From the NCBI RefSeq assembly GCF_033958435.1, contig NC_134152.1, positions 12,634,001 to 12,698,000 on the forward strand: 64,000 nt of DNA, in the 5' to 3' direction. Position 1 is the stretch's first letter, and every line of letters begins with the position of its first letter. The DNA comes from Carettochelys insculpta. Taxonomy: Eukaryota; Chordata; Testudines; Carettochelyidae. Shown here piece by piece: positions 33,401-44,572 of the stretch. Below the pieces are notes generated by a model. The model made no database searches and was not told the DNA's origin. It worked only from the letters and a program-made list of their open reading frames with translations. A program made the translations under genes and the position numbers.

Positions 33401-33820
33401 ACGCATGACGGATGGCCGAATACCGAAGGACCTCCTCTTCGGCGAACTGGCGTCTGGAAAGAGGCCGAAAGGGTGAACTAAATTGCGCTACAGGGACACG
33501 TGCAAGCGTGACCTCAGCACTCTCTCTATCAGTGTGAACACCTGGCATTCGCTCGCCTCAGACCGGCATGCCTGGAAACAGGGAGTGAAGGAAGCTCTTG
33601 CTATGTATGAAATTACGTTGGTGAAGGAAGTGGAAGACAGGAGAGCCCTCAGGAAGATCCATGCCCGTGATACCAGAGTGACATCTGCCTACTGCTGCTC
33701 ACACTGCGGAAAGGACTGCCACTCCCGGACTGGATTGCACAGCCACAGAAGACGCTGCTTGAATCAGTCCAACTGGGGCGCAAACCCATGATCCCTCGGG
33801 ATCGAAGGATGCCTACTCTA
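30474..33820 (+). mobile_element. RTE-like non-LTR retrotransposon inserted in CR1 (11-bp TSD)
   Basis: AGAAACCCTTC occurs at 30463-30473 and 33821-33831, an exact target duplication. The 3' end is GATCGAAGGATGCCTACTCT with no long A tail. The coding text has an endonuclease (FSVYAPTL, ILGDFNARVGS, DCDTDHLLVCSK), a reverse transcriptase (GKAPGKDGISSEIL, KNKGDKSDCNNYHGISLL, SGVKQGCVLAPTLF, CADDAAITAH), and a C-terminal Cys/His segment CSHCGKDCHSRTGLHSHRRRC-like. It resembles proteins often named craniofacial development protein 2-like, which are RTE-type LINEs. The exact clade is not certain. Confidence 0.82.
30903..33791 (+). pseudogene. RTE-like ORF: endonuclease and reverse transcriptase, broken
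   Basis: The ORF ran from an apurinic/apyrimidinic-type endonuclease (about 30927-31540) through the RT (about 31950-33050) to a C-terminal Cys/His motif (33705-33760). Stops lie at 31276 (after KHWH), 31540 (after DISKR), 31801, 31825, 32422 (after DMVFC) and 33474 (after KRPKG), and frames change near 31050 and 32560. RT motifs remain readable, including CADD at the active site, ETWTLRSKQEQRL and RCLRHILGISWQ. LINE RT copies its RNA at a nick made by the endonuclease. This copy cannot. Confidence 0.8.
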
Positions 33821-33950
33821 AGAAACCCTTCTTGTTACTCTTCACATCCCTAGCCAGCTGCAGTTCAAATTGTTCTTTCGCTTTCCTGATTACACCCCAG
33901 CATTCTCCAGCCATATGTTTATACTCCTCCTTAGACAACTGTCCACATTT

Positions 33951-34986
33951 TCATTTCTTGTATGCATCCTTTTTGAGTTTAAGCTGACTAAGGATTTCCC
34001 CGTTAAGCCAAGCTGGTTGCCTACCATGTTTGCATTTCTTAGTATGCAGCAGGATGGTTTGTTCCTGTGCCTTCAGTAAGACTTGTTTAAAATACTGCCA
34101 ATTCTCTTGAACTCTTTTCCCCTTCATCTTCATTTCCCAAGGGATCCTGCTCATCAGTTCTCTCAGGGAATCGAAGTCTGCTCTTTTGAAATCAAGGGTC
34201 TTATGTTACTGCTCCCCTTTCTTCCTTTTGTCAGGATCCTGAAATCTACTATCTCATGAGCACTGCAGCCCAGGTTTCCACCCACTTCTATTTCTCTACT
34301 AGTTCTTCCTGTTTGTGAGCAGCAGGTCAAGTTGTGCATGGCCCCTGGTCAGCTCCTTCAGCACATGTACCATGAAGTTAACCCCAACATTCTCCAAAAA
34401 CTTCCTGGATTTTCTGTGTGCTGCTGGATTGGTCTCCAAAAAATGTCCAGATGATTAAAATCTCCCATGAGAACAGGGCCTATGATTTGGAAGCTTCGCT
34501 TAGCTGTCTGAAGAAATCCTCATCTTCCTCATCTCCCTGATCCAGCAGTCTATAGAAGACATCAACTACAACATCACCCCCGTTACTTCTGCCCCTAAGC
34601 TAAACCCAAAGACACTCAACTGGATTTTCTCCTTCCTTATAGTGGAGCTCTGAGCAAACATGTTGCTCCCTCACACAGAGCACAACTCCTCCTCCTTTTC
34701 TCTCCTGTGTGTCCTTCCTAAACAGTTTATAACCTTCCATGACCACGCTCCAGTTATGCAAAGCATCCCACTGAATCGCCGTTATTCCAACCACCTCATA
34801 CGTCTTTGACTGTGCCAGGGCTTCTAATGCTTCCTGTTTGTTCCCTAGGCTTCTGGCATTTGTGTACAAGCATCTTAGAGAAGTGGCTGATTGGCCCACT
34901 TTCTCCTCTTCACCCAGAAAACCCACTCGATTGTTCCCTCCTCCTTCCCCACTTACCTCAGGGCTTGCATCACTGTCTCCCGACAA
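33951..34986 (-). pseudogene. CR1 ORF2 endonuclease remnant
   Basis: The frame 34986-34600 starts at an ATG and carries RCLYTNARSLGNKQEALEAL, VVGITAIQWD (ETWWD in intact copies, so the catalytic Glu is lost) and ERKGGGVVLCV. Further left, QENWQYFKQVLLKAQEQTI and RQPAWLNGEILSQLKLKKDAY mark the link to the RT. This is the APE-type nuclease of CR1 that nicks the target. It is interrupted by stops and by the RTE. Confidence 0.8.
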
Positions 34987-34988
34987 AC

Positions 34989-35939
34989 CTAGTTTAAAGC
35001 CCTCCTCACTAGGTTTGCAAGCCTGCTCACAAAGGTGCTCTTTCCTCCCTTCTTTAGGTGGATCCCATCTCTTCCCAGCAATCGCTGTTCATGAAACAGA
35101 ATCCCATGGGATTCATGGTCAAAGAAACCAAATCCTTCTCTGCAACACCACCTATGCAACCACGCCTTTACCTCTGAGATTTGACGATCCCTACCCAAAC
35201 CCTTTCCTTCCACAGGGAGGATAGATGAGAATACCATTTGTGCTCCATATTCCTTGATCTTCCTTCCTACGGTTATGTAATCCACCGTGATCTTGTCAAG
35301 GTCGCTCTTGGCTGTATCATTAGTTCCTACATGGAGAAGTAGGAAGGGGTAACAGTCTACAGGTTTAACAATTTTTGGCAGAGACTCTGTAACAATCCTG
35401 GATTCTAGCTCCTGGCAAGCAGCAAACTTGCTGGGATTCTAGGTCTGGATGGCAGATGGATGACTCCATCCCTCTTAGGAGGGAGTCCCTGACCACCACC
35501 ACGCCTTCTTTTCTTCAGGATGGTGGTCATAACACCCTCATACCTCGGACTGCGCATCCCATGCCTTAGAAACCATGAGGGGTCCTTCTGATCCAATCCC
35601 TGTGAGGCATCAGCCCCAGCTATCTCCATCATATCACCTGTGCAGAGGCTGAAAGCGGTTACTTAACTCCACTGGAAATGGAAAGACCTGAACTGGTTTT
35701 CTCCTCTTGGAGGTAACATGCTTCCAGTTCTCCTCCTTGTTTTGAACAGCCTGCTGTTCCTGCAGTATTATATGGTGCCTTCTATCCAGAAAGACTTCAC
35801 CCTCACTGATGGACATGAGGGTTGATATTTGTGCCTCAAGTCCTCTAGCTGTCTCTTCCAAAATGGCTACCAGCTTGCAGTTAATACATTGAAAATCTTT
35901 TCTATCCCCCAGGAGAAAGACAAACATGGCACATGCCAT
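34989..35939 (-). pseudogene. CR1 ORF1 remnant with esterase-like domain
   Basis: The N-terminal piece (35939-35634) has a FQCINCKLVAILEE segment with a Cys pair and a helical stretch. The C-terminal piece (35285-34989) has KEYGAQMVFSSILPVEGKGLG and GRDGIHLKKGGKS, the last block of the SGNH esterase domain found in CR1 ORF1 (D-G-x-H). Plus-strand text at 35310 (rc of HVGTND-like) lies between in another frame. It acts in RNA binding in intact CR1, but is broken here. Confidence 0.72.
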
Positions 35940-36237
35940 GCAGGTCAGAACTGCAGACTGTGGTTGCCTTCTTATAAAGCTGCTAGCTGGTTAGGCCTGG
36001 CTAAGAGCCTTTGCCTCCAATCTAATCAGCCCTTGAAGGCCCACCTGGAAGGAAGCTCTCCCAATTCACACCTTGTAAATTTGCCAAACTGCCAAACATG
36101 CTTTCCAACTGCCCCTCTCTGCAAGACAAATGCTCAGACACACAGACATTCAACCCACCAGCTCACAATGCACCCCCCCAAATGCCACACTCACCTGAGT
36201 TCCTCCTGGTTGCTTTCTCAGGCACACTCCCTGTTAG

Positions 36238-37302
36238 CCGCTCCTGTTGAACATGTCCGGGGACAGGTCAACGCATCCCGTGTAGACTCTCATTAGCCAC
36301 AGGTGCAGGGGGTACGCAGCATCGGCTACAATGCAGGGGGCACAGTGATGTCTCCTACTTGGGGTTTCCATGGGGGGAGGTAGGTGCCCTCCTGCATTCT
36401 CTGGCTGAGTAACAAGTTCCAAAACACCTGGACATCATGGGCTCTACCCAACCATCCCAAACACACATCCATGAACCAGCCCCAGGCATCGACAAGGGCC
36501 TGGAAGACCATGGAGTGGTACCTCTTTCTGTTCACAAAAGTGCCCCTGCTGTGGTCCAGAACCCATATGGCTATGTGCAAGCCATCCAGCACACTAACAT
36601 AGTTCAGGAAGCCCAGGTCTGCAAAGCAGGGGAGGATGAAATCCAGGTCCGTGACGGTGATCACCTGGCATAGGAGAAGGGTGTTGATTGCACAGATGAC
36701 CTGCGTGGGGTGCAACACAGATGCATCCATGACAGCATGGTCTGGTTGTACCCATCCTCATGCAGGGCCCTTCTCCCCAGCCCCATGCAAGGCCATGCCT
36801 TGCAACATTTCCCCCACTCCCATGGGTGCGTGGCCCCAGTCTGGCTTCCCTTGATCAGGACTGCCCCAACAGAGGTCTTGTGCACCCCAAACTGATGTCA
36901 ACAGAGCAGTGGCTGTCCATTTGGCCAGCTTCCACAAGGCAATAGCTACCTTCTTGTGCAAGGAGAGTGCAGGCCATACCCTGGTCACTGTGAGAGGGCT
37001 GGGGTGAGCCAGTGGCAGAGCTCCTCGAATGTCTCCCTGGTCATCCTGAAGTTGCACAGCCACTGGTTGTCATCCCAGTCCCCCAGCACAAGGCAATCCC
37101 ACCAGTCGATGCTGATGGAAAAGCCCCAGCATTGCCAGACCACCAGAGTGGGGCACAGCCAGGGACCCTGGCAGAGGGCCTGCAGGAGATGGCCTATGTG
37201 GCTGGGCCTGCAGTGCTGCTGAAGGATGGCCACCAGCAGCACTGCCAGCAGGATGGTCATAGCCTGGAGGAAATACCCCTCAGGGAGCTGCTGAGAATCC
37301 AT
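36238..37302 (-). pseudogene. Harb-5 transposase N-terminal and core
   Basis: From 37302: MDSQQLPEG (polyQ reduced to two Gln), ISIDWWDCLVLGDWDDNQWL, FRMTRETFEELCHWLTPALS. After a shifted segment: VICAINTLLLCQVITVTDLDF, YVSVLDGLHIAIWV, FVNRKRYHSMVFQALVDAWG, RAHDVQVFWN, and IVADAAYPLHLWLM to SPDMFNRSG, where the CR1 insertion starts. The first two catalytic Asp (VLDGLH, AHDVQVF) are kept but the frame is broken at several points. An intron at the usual site is no longer clean. Confidence 0.78.
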
Positions 37303-37530
37303 AAGGGTCTCCGCAGCAGCTCAGCTCTGTGCTAAAGGTGTGCTGTGCATGCACAGTCTGGATGCCCTGAGCACATGCAGAGTGTGCATGTTGGGAGGGG
37401 CCCTTTAAAGGAGCAGCTGGCTGCAGACCCCGGAAGTGCTTGTCAGTCATGTGAACTCCGTCCACGGCATTTCCTGACCTATTACATTGAAATAAGGGTC
37501 TTCCATGTGTAGCTGCCTCCTTGTGAAGGG

Positions 37531-38597
37531 TTACAGTAGTATGTGAAATTCTTAGGTTTTTTTCCACTAATTTGCTTTGAATATTTTTGCTGAGGAAAAA
37601 AGAAGGTCCGTAGACTGCTAAATATCTCATTAGAGTGTTGTATTGGAAAGTGAAACACTCTTTTGGAAGAGTACGAAGTGTCCAGTAGACAGCAAAACTG
37701 TAATTTCCAGTTCTGGCTTTGATTTCTCTGTCTTCTAGTCCCTGATTAATTAGCTTTAGTATCAAGAGAAGCACATCATTATTATAGCATTAATTTATGA
37801 AACACATTTGGTCATATTCTGCTATCATTTTACTTTCATTGGATTTGGCACACGATACCATCATTGATTACACCAGATTTACAACTAAAAACATCTTTGT
37901 AGAAATTCCAGTTCTGACTCTGAAGCATGGAGATAAGGGGTGGGTTTCAGAGCCTGAGCTCCAGCCAAGCCTGGATGTGTATGCAGCTGTTTTTAGTGCT
38001 TTAGTGGAAACCTGAACCCATAGACATGGGCTCCTGCCACAGGTTTTAAAACCCAGTGCATACGAATGTTTTAAGCCCTTTGACAGTAAAAGGATCGCAA
38101 TCAGACCAGTAACGTTCCTAATGTTTTTGATGATCAGGGCCATTTGTGAATTTCTTTTTGCATCAATCCTCCCTCCCTATTTCCAATTTATGTTAAATAA
38201 ACAGTGCAAATTAAAGAGGACAAAAGAAGACATTTGACAATCTAGTCAAATAAGTTTGTTATTAACTCCAAAGTAGGATGCTTGATTAAAGGCCAAATAC
38301 CTCTTAAATCATTGGACTCATAAAGCCTTTACTTTGCCACTTACACAGGCTTTTGGAATGGGAAAATCAATTTTCAACAAAGGCTTTGCTGGCAACAGCT
38401 GCAAAATCACTTGTCCTCTGTGTTAGACACAGGCATGATGGGTCTCTTGCTTTTCTGTTTGCATGAGTAATAATTAACAGCTATGAGACTGCTGAAAGTG
38501 CAATACAAACAAAGATGGGGAACTAGGATTGGGAATCAAGGATTCCCTGACACAGGTCTGCTCTTCGTGGGTATGTTCTGGTTGCTTTTAATTTGCA
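37531..38597. other. No gene recognised
   Basis: About 1.1 kb AT-rich. The minus frame 37774-37280 (164 codons) runs across the Harbinger end and has no recognised domain. Nothing else is supportable. Confidence 0.5.
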
Positions 38598-39605
38598 CAG
38601 AATCATAGGGTTAAAAGAGACCTCAGGAGGTTGTTGAGTTCAACCCCCCACTGAGAGCAGAACCAATCCCAACTAAATTATCCCATCCAGAACTTAGTCA
38701 AGCTGGGCCTTAAAAACCTCTAGGGATGGAGAATCCACCTCCTCCATAGGAAGTCAACTGCAGAGTTTCACCACCCTCCTAGGAAAATAGTTTGTCCTAA
38801 CATCTGACTTAGACCCCCCCACCACACACACACATCAACTTGAGCCCAATGCTCCTTGTTCTGACATCTGTCACCACTGAGAACAGCCTCTCTCCATCCT
38901 CTTTGGAACCTCCTATTCAGGTTTTTGAAGGCTGCTACCAAATTGCCCCTCACTCTTCTTTTCTGTAGACTAAATAAGCACAGATCCCTCAGCCTCTCCT
39001 CATAGGTCATGTGCTCCAGCCTCCAATCATTTTTGTCACCCTCCACTGGACTCTTTCCAAAACATCCTCATCTTTTTTTAAGGGGACAGGGTGAAGTGGG
39101 GGGGCTGGGGAGGGGGGAATAGGATGCAATACTCCAGAAGTAGCCTCACCAATGCCTAGATCTGCTGGCAATAGTCTTACTAATGAAGCCCAGTATACCA
39201 TTAGCTTATTGGGTACAAGGGCACACTGTCGACTCATATCCAGCATCTTATCCATTGAAATCCACAGTTCCTTTTCTACTGAACTGCTGCTTACCAGTAA
39301 GTCCCCAGCCTGTAACAATGCTTGGGATTGCTCTGTCCTAAATGCAGGACTCTGCACTTGTCCTTGTTAAACATCATCAGATTTCTTTTGGCCCAATCCT
39401 CCAATTTGTCTAGGTCTCCCTGGACCCTATCCCTACCCTCCAGCATATCAACATCTCCCCATAGTTTAGTGTCATCTGTAAATTTGCTGGGGGTACAATC
39501 CATCCCCTCCTTACGGTCATTAATAAAGAAGTTGAACAAAACTGGCCCCAGAACCAAAACTTGGGGTTCTCCTCTGGATGCTAGCTTCCAACCAGACATA
39601 GAGCC
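38598..39605 (-). mobile_element. CR1 LINE 3' part, minus strand, old
   Basis: The 3' end reads AGAATCATAGGGTTAAAAG on plus. RT text on minus: SGWKLASRGEPQVLVLGPVLF, FTDDTKLWGDVDMLEGRD, RNLMMFNKDKCRVLHLGQ, then shifted pieces LERVQWRVTKMIGG and MTYEERLRDLCLFSLQKRR. A C-rich and CA-rich patch (38815-38835) and a GGGG patch (39098-39116) disrupt it. It is 5'-truncated near 39605. Confidence 0.83.
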
Positions 39606-40067
39606 ATTGGGATGGGCTCAGATCAGAGACAGCACCCCGCCTGTGCGGTCTGGATTGCACATGGCTGCCTTGCATGCATCCATTTAATGTGCATGCTGGA
39701 TTGCACACTCAACCCAACACACATGAGCACAGCACACATACATCAGATTACAAGCTTCATCCTACACACACACCTGCCTCTAATATTTGCGTGTCAGGGC
39801 CTCAGACTACCTTGATCAGGCTTTGGTTCCATTCCTGAGAATAGTAGAAGTGGGGAAATTGCCTTGGTAATCTAAAAGAAGAAAGTTGAGATCCCTGTTA
39901 AGGCTGAGGTTAAATGTGTCAAATTTGCAAATGAATTCCAATTTTTGAATTATTCTCATAAAGGATAGCAAGCAAGTGGAATCCTGTTTCTGGAGATGAT
40001 ATGGAACAAGTTTGCAAAACTAATGTACAACAGTTATTATTACTGCAACAAAAATGGAATTAAACAC
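39606..40067. other. No gene recognised
   Basis: About 460 bp with a CACACA-like patch near 39763. No element or exon was identified. Confidence 0.5.
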
Positions 40068-40070
40068 TTA

Positions 40071-40384
40071 GGCTGTGTCTGCATTACAAAAAACTTCAAA
40101 ATGGCCATGCTAATGGCCAAATCCGACAATACTAATGAGGCACTGAAATGAATATTCAGCACCTCATTAGCATGCCGCCTGCCACGGCACTTCAAAAGTG
40201 CCGCAATTCGCTCACCCGCAGCTCGTCTACCTGGGGGCCCGTTTCAAAAGGACCCTGACCACATTGAAATCCCCTTATTCCTATCAGTTGTGACCCTGAT
40301 ATTCATTTCAGCACCTCATTAGTATTCTTCGATTTGGCCATTAGCATGGCCATTTTGAAGTTTTTTGTAAGTGTAGATGTAGCC
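40071..40384. mobile_element. Fold-back MITE, 314 bp, flanked by TTA
   Basis: The left end is GGCTGTGTCTGCATTACAAA and the inverted right end GGCTACATCTACACTTACAA, with TTA at 40068-40070 and 40385-40387. Each half has CTTCAAAATGGCCATGCTAA or its inverse, so the element folds back. It is related to the MITEs at 10525-10966 and 43868-44124. Confidence 0.75.
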
Positions 40385-40387
40385 TTA

Positions 40388-40830
40388 TGGTATGTATTTT
40401 TCCCTGAATTTTGAAAAGACAGCGATCTGTAATGTTTTCAATGCTCTGGAATCATCTGTAATGAGTGGTCTTGGAAGCCAACTAAAGAAACACATGGGCT
40501 ATAGCTACGCTGCAGACAAAGAAATCTGCCTGGAGAACACATCAAGCAAAACAATAGCAACTGACCAGGCTGGAGAGGAAATCAGATGTAACAGACACTT
40601 CCTAGGTTGAAACAATGCTGTCAGTGAACAATGGTATTATAAATAAATGAAGAGGTTCTTGAATGACAGGCAATTTTCAAATTCAGTTGAATTTTTGCCA
40701 CTTGATTGTTTTCAGCACACAGGCAATTTTTTTAAACTTATTTACAGAAAAGGGTGCTTCAAGCCTGTATTTAAAAATGAAGATGTGTTAAAATTCAGTA
40801 AGAACAAGAAAGAAAATTGTATTCATTCTT
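40388..40830. other. No gene recognised
   Basis: About 440 bp of AT-rich sequence. Two frames of 72 and 106 codons overlap it without recognisable domains. Confidence 0.45.
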
Positions 40831-40859
40831 CTCAGATTTGTCTACATCCCTTATCCAGC

Positions 40860-41400
40860 AAATCCAGCAGTCATCCTTGGATTCACTGCGCTGGGGGTTC
40901 CCCAACTGTATTGGGGCCATGGACAGGACCCATGTCCCCATTCACTCCCCAGACCACAGTGCAGTGAGGTTTGTCAACAGTAAGGGATATCATTCCATCA
41001 TGATGCAGGCCCTCGTGGATCAATGCAGACACTTTATAGACATGTACATTGTGTGAGCAGGCCGGGCGCACAACACAAGGGTGTAATGCAACTCTGGCCT
41101 GTGCTGGAGGATGGAGGTGGGCATCTTCATCCCCTGCTGTGGGCTGGCCATCAGGGACGTGACGTCACTGTGCAAGGTGGGGGATGCCACCTACCTACTC
41201 CTGCCCTGGCTGATGAGACCCTACACAGGACACCTGGACCTCACCCAGGAACTCTTTAATGTCCACCTCAACTGACGGGCCTGGATGCAGGTGGAGTGTG
41301 CCTGAAGATATGTTTTCATTGTCTGCTGATGTGCCTGGATGTGGGGGAGAACAACGTCCCCCAGGCTGTGAGGGTGTGCTGTGGGAGAGCCGGCCATCGG
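40860..41400 (+). pseudogene. Harbinger transposase remnant (Harb-6)
   Basis: Readable: FPNCIGAMDRTHVPIHSPDH, FVNSKGYHSIMMQALVDQC, a stop (TGA at 41054), RAHNTRV (the second Asp is Asn), a stop, CNSGLCWRMEVGIFIPC, GDATYLLLPWLMRPYTGHLDL, and another stop after NVHLN. The Glu-containing VERSF block is degraded. Several stops and a lost Asp make it dead. Confidence 0.75.
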
Positions 41401-41855
41401 CCATGCCTATGAACAGCCAAGTATGACCCCCACCCTCCAGGCCCATCAAGACCGGCTGTGGATCCAGGAGGCCCAGAAAGAGAGATTCCAATAACCACCC
41501 CCAGGGCACCACAAGTGGGGGCATTGGGCCTACAGCCCCACCCCATCCCCACCACAACCCCTCCTTCCACCTAACCCCTTGACCCCTCCCACAATAACGA
41601 GGAATATGGGGTGGTACATAAATAAAAGCATTACTTTCAACTAAATGAAACATGTGCAAGGTCAACTCTGGTATAAACTACATACCAGGTAAACTGTTTG
41701 CAAACTGTACACAAGGGGGGCATAGGACGGGGGGCAGGCACCTGAACTTGGAAGGGAGGGGGCATGGGATGGGGGTGGGCCTCAGTCCAGGGAGGTGGGG
41801 CTGTGGAGTGGGAACCAAAGCAGCATCAGCCACAGGAGCTCCTCCCACCAGGGGT

Positions 41856-42480
41856 TCAGAGTCCCTGCTGAGGCTGGGTTGGGGCTGGGGGCATGGGGAG
41901 GTATGGACAGGGAGGGGCTGTGGTGGGGTTGGGCTCAATGGGAGAAGCAGGCAGGTCTGGGGGGCAGAGGGGATGGCTGACGATAGAAATCGAGCAAGAT
42001 CCATGATGGCTGAGGGGGAAGTCTGGCAAGGGGGCAAGGCAGAGGACAGGGGGAGCAGGGGCAGAGGGATTTGGGGTAGGGGCAGGGGGAACAGTGGCAT
42101 TGGGAACAGTGTGGGTGGCAGGCATGGGTTGCTGAGCCAGCTTGTCCTGCCAGCTGCCGGTGATGGTGGCTAGGCAAGACATCACAAGGTGCCATGCCTG
42201 TGCCTGCCACTCCCAGTCCCTTGCCCATCGTGCCTCATCAGCATGCAGCTGCCACTCTATGATGTCAGTAACCCACCTGAGGTCCTCCTGGTCCTCCCAC
42301 CCCACAGATGAGCCCTCAACCATGGGCCGACTCCCACTACAGTGGGGCATCAATGCACCCCAGTGCTGGTGGTCCATGCAGCACATCTGGCTTCAGGTCC
42401 ACCTCTGGCTCTGGCTCCTCCCAGGGGCTGGCTGGCCAAGGTGGGGAGGTGGAACTGGCCTGGCGCTCCAATGGTGCAGC
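41856..42480 (-). pseudogene. Harbinger Myb gene exon 2 remnant (Harb-6)
   Basis: It begins after CCCTTACAG with the conserved CTGCACC at 42480, the same acceptor position as in Harb-1, Harb-3 and Harb-4. The original frame soon stops. Another frame (42386-41856) shows WVTDIIEWQLHADEARWARD, a helical stretch at the place of the coiled coil in Harb-2, then a Pro/Ala-rich tail. No exon 1 with the Myb block is visible. Confidence 0.62.
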
Positions 42481-42939
42481 TGTAAGGGAGACACGGAGAG
42501 AGATTGAGGCCTGTCCACCACATGGTGGGCTACACTTAACTACTGAGCTCTTTCAGAAGAAGCCCTTCTGAAAGTTCTCTTCTGAAAGAACTTTCTTTTG
42601 AAAGAGTGCGGCCACGCACAAAAAAGCACAGAAGAGTGATCTGCTCTTTTAAAAGAGAGAGTCTATACAGCCCCCACTTTTTCAAAAGAATGAACCAGGG
42701 ATTGAAAAATCAGACCCCATGAGGACTGCTCTTTCAAAAACAAAAAGGGCCTCTGGAGCATCTACACACATTTTCTTTTGAAAGAAGCTTTTGAAAGGGG
42801 GCGCTGTTCTTGAAACAGGAAAGAAAGAGTGATTTTGAAAGGAGTGCTGCATTCTTTCAATTTACTTTGGAAAGAACGTTTTCTGTGCATGGATGCTCCA
42901 TGGGATCTTTCGAAAGAACTTGCTAGCATAGATGCAGCC

Positions 42940-43864
42940 ATGTTGACTACAGACGTTTGCTGGCTGGCCATATTTTCTTCCACGTCAGTTCCTTTTCCCT
43001 TTTACTTCTCCCTATGCCCTGACTGTACTGGTGGAATGCAGAGAGGAGATTTAGAAAATGTAATTTTTTTACTCTATTTTTTTTTCAGAAGGGCTACCCA
43101 TACTTTTAAAGTGCACTTTGTTCTTAGCCAGATTCAACTATGGTATACATTCTTTAAAAACAATGACAAACCATGGCTGAATTTAGCCCATGAGTTTAAA
43201 ATGTTTAGTATCCTAGATGCTGTTCTTTTAGTGAAATACTTTGAATATAATTAACAGTTTGACAGAAGATACTCGTTTTACATTCTCCAGCGTAAGGCCA
43301 AGCATCGGGGCCTCCATTAAAATCACTACAGCTGGAGTTTTATTAACCCTCTGAAATAGGAAATCTAGAGCTGTTTGCAAGACGAGAGTACTGGAAGATT
43401 AACACACACCAAAATAAGTGCAGCATTCATCTATTTAATTTCTTGGATTAGGGCAAAATTTATTGACTTGCACAGCTATATTTTTCTCTTATCCCTACCC
43501 AGTCATATTGGCCAGAATATCAATGCATGTAAACTGGTCGACCTCCATGATACCAGTTCATAATAAGGGTGGCTCACATGTGGCTCATAACAAGGGTATT
43601 TGAGATGGGGTTTATTAATCCCATGATTCCGGTTTTTTACTTGATTGTGGGAGAGATAGCAAAATGTAACTCTGGTTATTACAGAAGTCCATAAATTCTA
43701 TTGATAAGATAATATCTTTTTGTCTATTCCTTTTATCTTTGCAGCATTTCTTATGGCCATGGAGATCCTGACAGAAAAACTCTGCGCCTGTTTTTGCCAG
43801 TTAATCACATTATTTCAGTTCAACTGAACAGCTGCCTGTGCATTACTATATTTTTTATACCTCC
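42940..43864. other. No gene recognised
   Basis: About 920 bp AT-rich. The 141-codon frame 42829-43254 begins inside the transposon end and has no recognised domain. Confidence 0.5.
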
Positions 43865-43867
43865 TGG

Positions 43868-44124
43868 GCTATGTCTACACTAGCCCCAAACTTCGAAATG
43901 GCCATTTCGAAGTTTACTAATGAAGCGCTGAAATACATATTCAGTGCCTCATTAACATGCGGGCAGCCACGGCACTTCGAAATTGACGCGGCTTGCCACC
44001 ATGCGGCTCGTCCCGACAGGGCTCATTTTCGAAAGGACCCTGCCTACTTCGAAGTCCCCTTATTCCCATCTGCTCACAGGAATACATGGCCATTTCGAAG
44101 TTTGGGGCTAGTGTAGACATAGCC
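43868..44124. mobile_element. Fold-back MITE, 257 bp, flanked by CTG
   Basis: The left end GGCTATGTCTACACTAGCCC and the inverted right end are identical over the first 20 bases and continue CAAACTTCGAAATGG. CTG flanks it at 43865-43867 and 44125-44127. It is shorter than the 10525-10966 relative because the second inner half is missing. Confidence 0.8.
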
Positions 44125-44177
44125 CTGTTGACTTTGTTTCTGAAAATTATTAGAGCAAAAAACCTGCAGAAACTCTA

Positions 44178-44572
44178 GGGCTGGGTCTACACTTGCCCCT
44201 TCCTTTTGAAAGGGGCACGTTAATGAGCGGGTTTGAAAGATGCTAATGAAGCACTGTAATGAATATGCAGCACCTCATTAGCATAATGGTGGCCACGGAA
44301 ATTCAAAAGTGTGGCTTTTCAAATTGCGCGCTGCCCATGAAGATGGGACCTTCCGAAAGGACCTGCCCACATTTTTGAAAGCCCTTCTTCCTATCTGGTG
44401 GAAGGTCCCGTCTCCACGGGCGGCGCGCAATTCAAAAAGCCGCACTTTCGAATCGCCGTGGCCGCCATTATGCTAATAAGGTGCTGCATATTCATTGCAG
44501 TGCCTCATTAGCATCTTTCAAACCTGCTCATTAACATGCCCCTTTTGAAAGGAAGGGGCATGTGTAGATACA
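44178..44572. mobile_element. Fold-back MITE, about 395 bp
   Basis: It starts GGGCTGGGTCTACACTTGCC and ends GGCATGTGTAGATACAGG. Inner parts mirror each other (CTTTTGAAAGGGGCACGTTAA / TTAACATGCCCCTTTTGAAAG and TTAGCATAATGGTGGCCACG / CGTGGCCGCCATTATGCTAA). The target duplication is unclear. Confidence 0.68.

Larger units (their letters stand above)
28764..36231 (-). mobile_element. CR1 LINE, minus strand, interrupted by RTE (6-bp TSD)
   Basis: The TSD is TGTTAG at 28758-28763 and 36232-36237. The 3' end (plus-strand left) is AGAATCCTAGGGCTGGAAG, the usual CR1 tail. Reading leftward from 36231: a short 5' leader, ORF1 remnant (35939-34989), ORF2 endonuclease (34986-33951), the 3347-bp RTE, then ORF2 reverse transcriptase in fragments (30340-28940). 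Without the RTE it is about 4.1 kb, so nearly full length, but every ORF is broken. Confidence 0.87.
26357..37530 (-). mobile_element. Harb-5: decayed Harbinger split by CR1 and RTE
   Basis: The left end region (26357-26540) has CTTCGAAGT and TTTTGAAATAG motifs with AATATCTACACACATC. The Myb-like gene follows on plus (26557 to about 28380) and the transposase on minus (37302-36240, then 28760-28570). The right end lies near 37500-37530 (ATTGAAATAAGGGTC, CCATGTGTAGC). Removing the 28764-36231 CR1 rejoins the transposase. The element without insertions is about 3.7 kb. Termini are too decayed to give a target duplication. Confidence 0.72.
40830..42939 (+). mobile_element. Harb-6: decayed Harbinger copy
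   Basis: A transposase remnant on plus (40860-41400) converges on a Myb-gene exon 2 remnant on minus (42480-41856). The right end (about 42540-42939) is rich in CTTTTGAAAG palindromes and closes CTAGCATAGATGCAGCC, the inverse of the Harb-4 left end. The left end and transposase N-terminus are missing. Confidence 0.7.
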
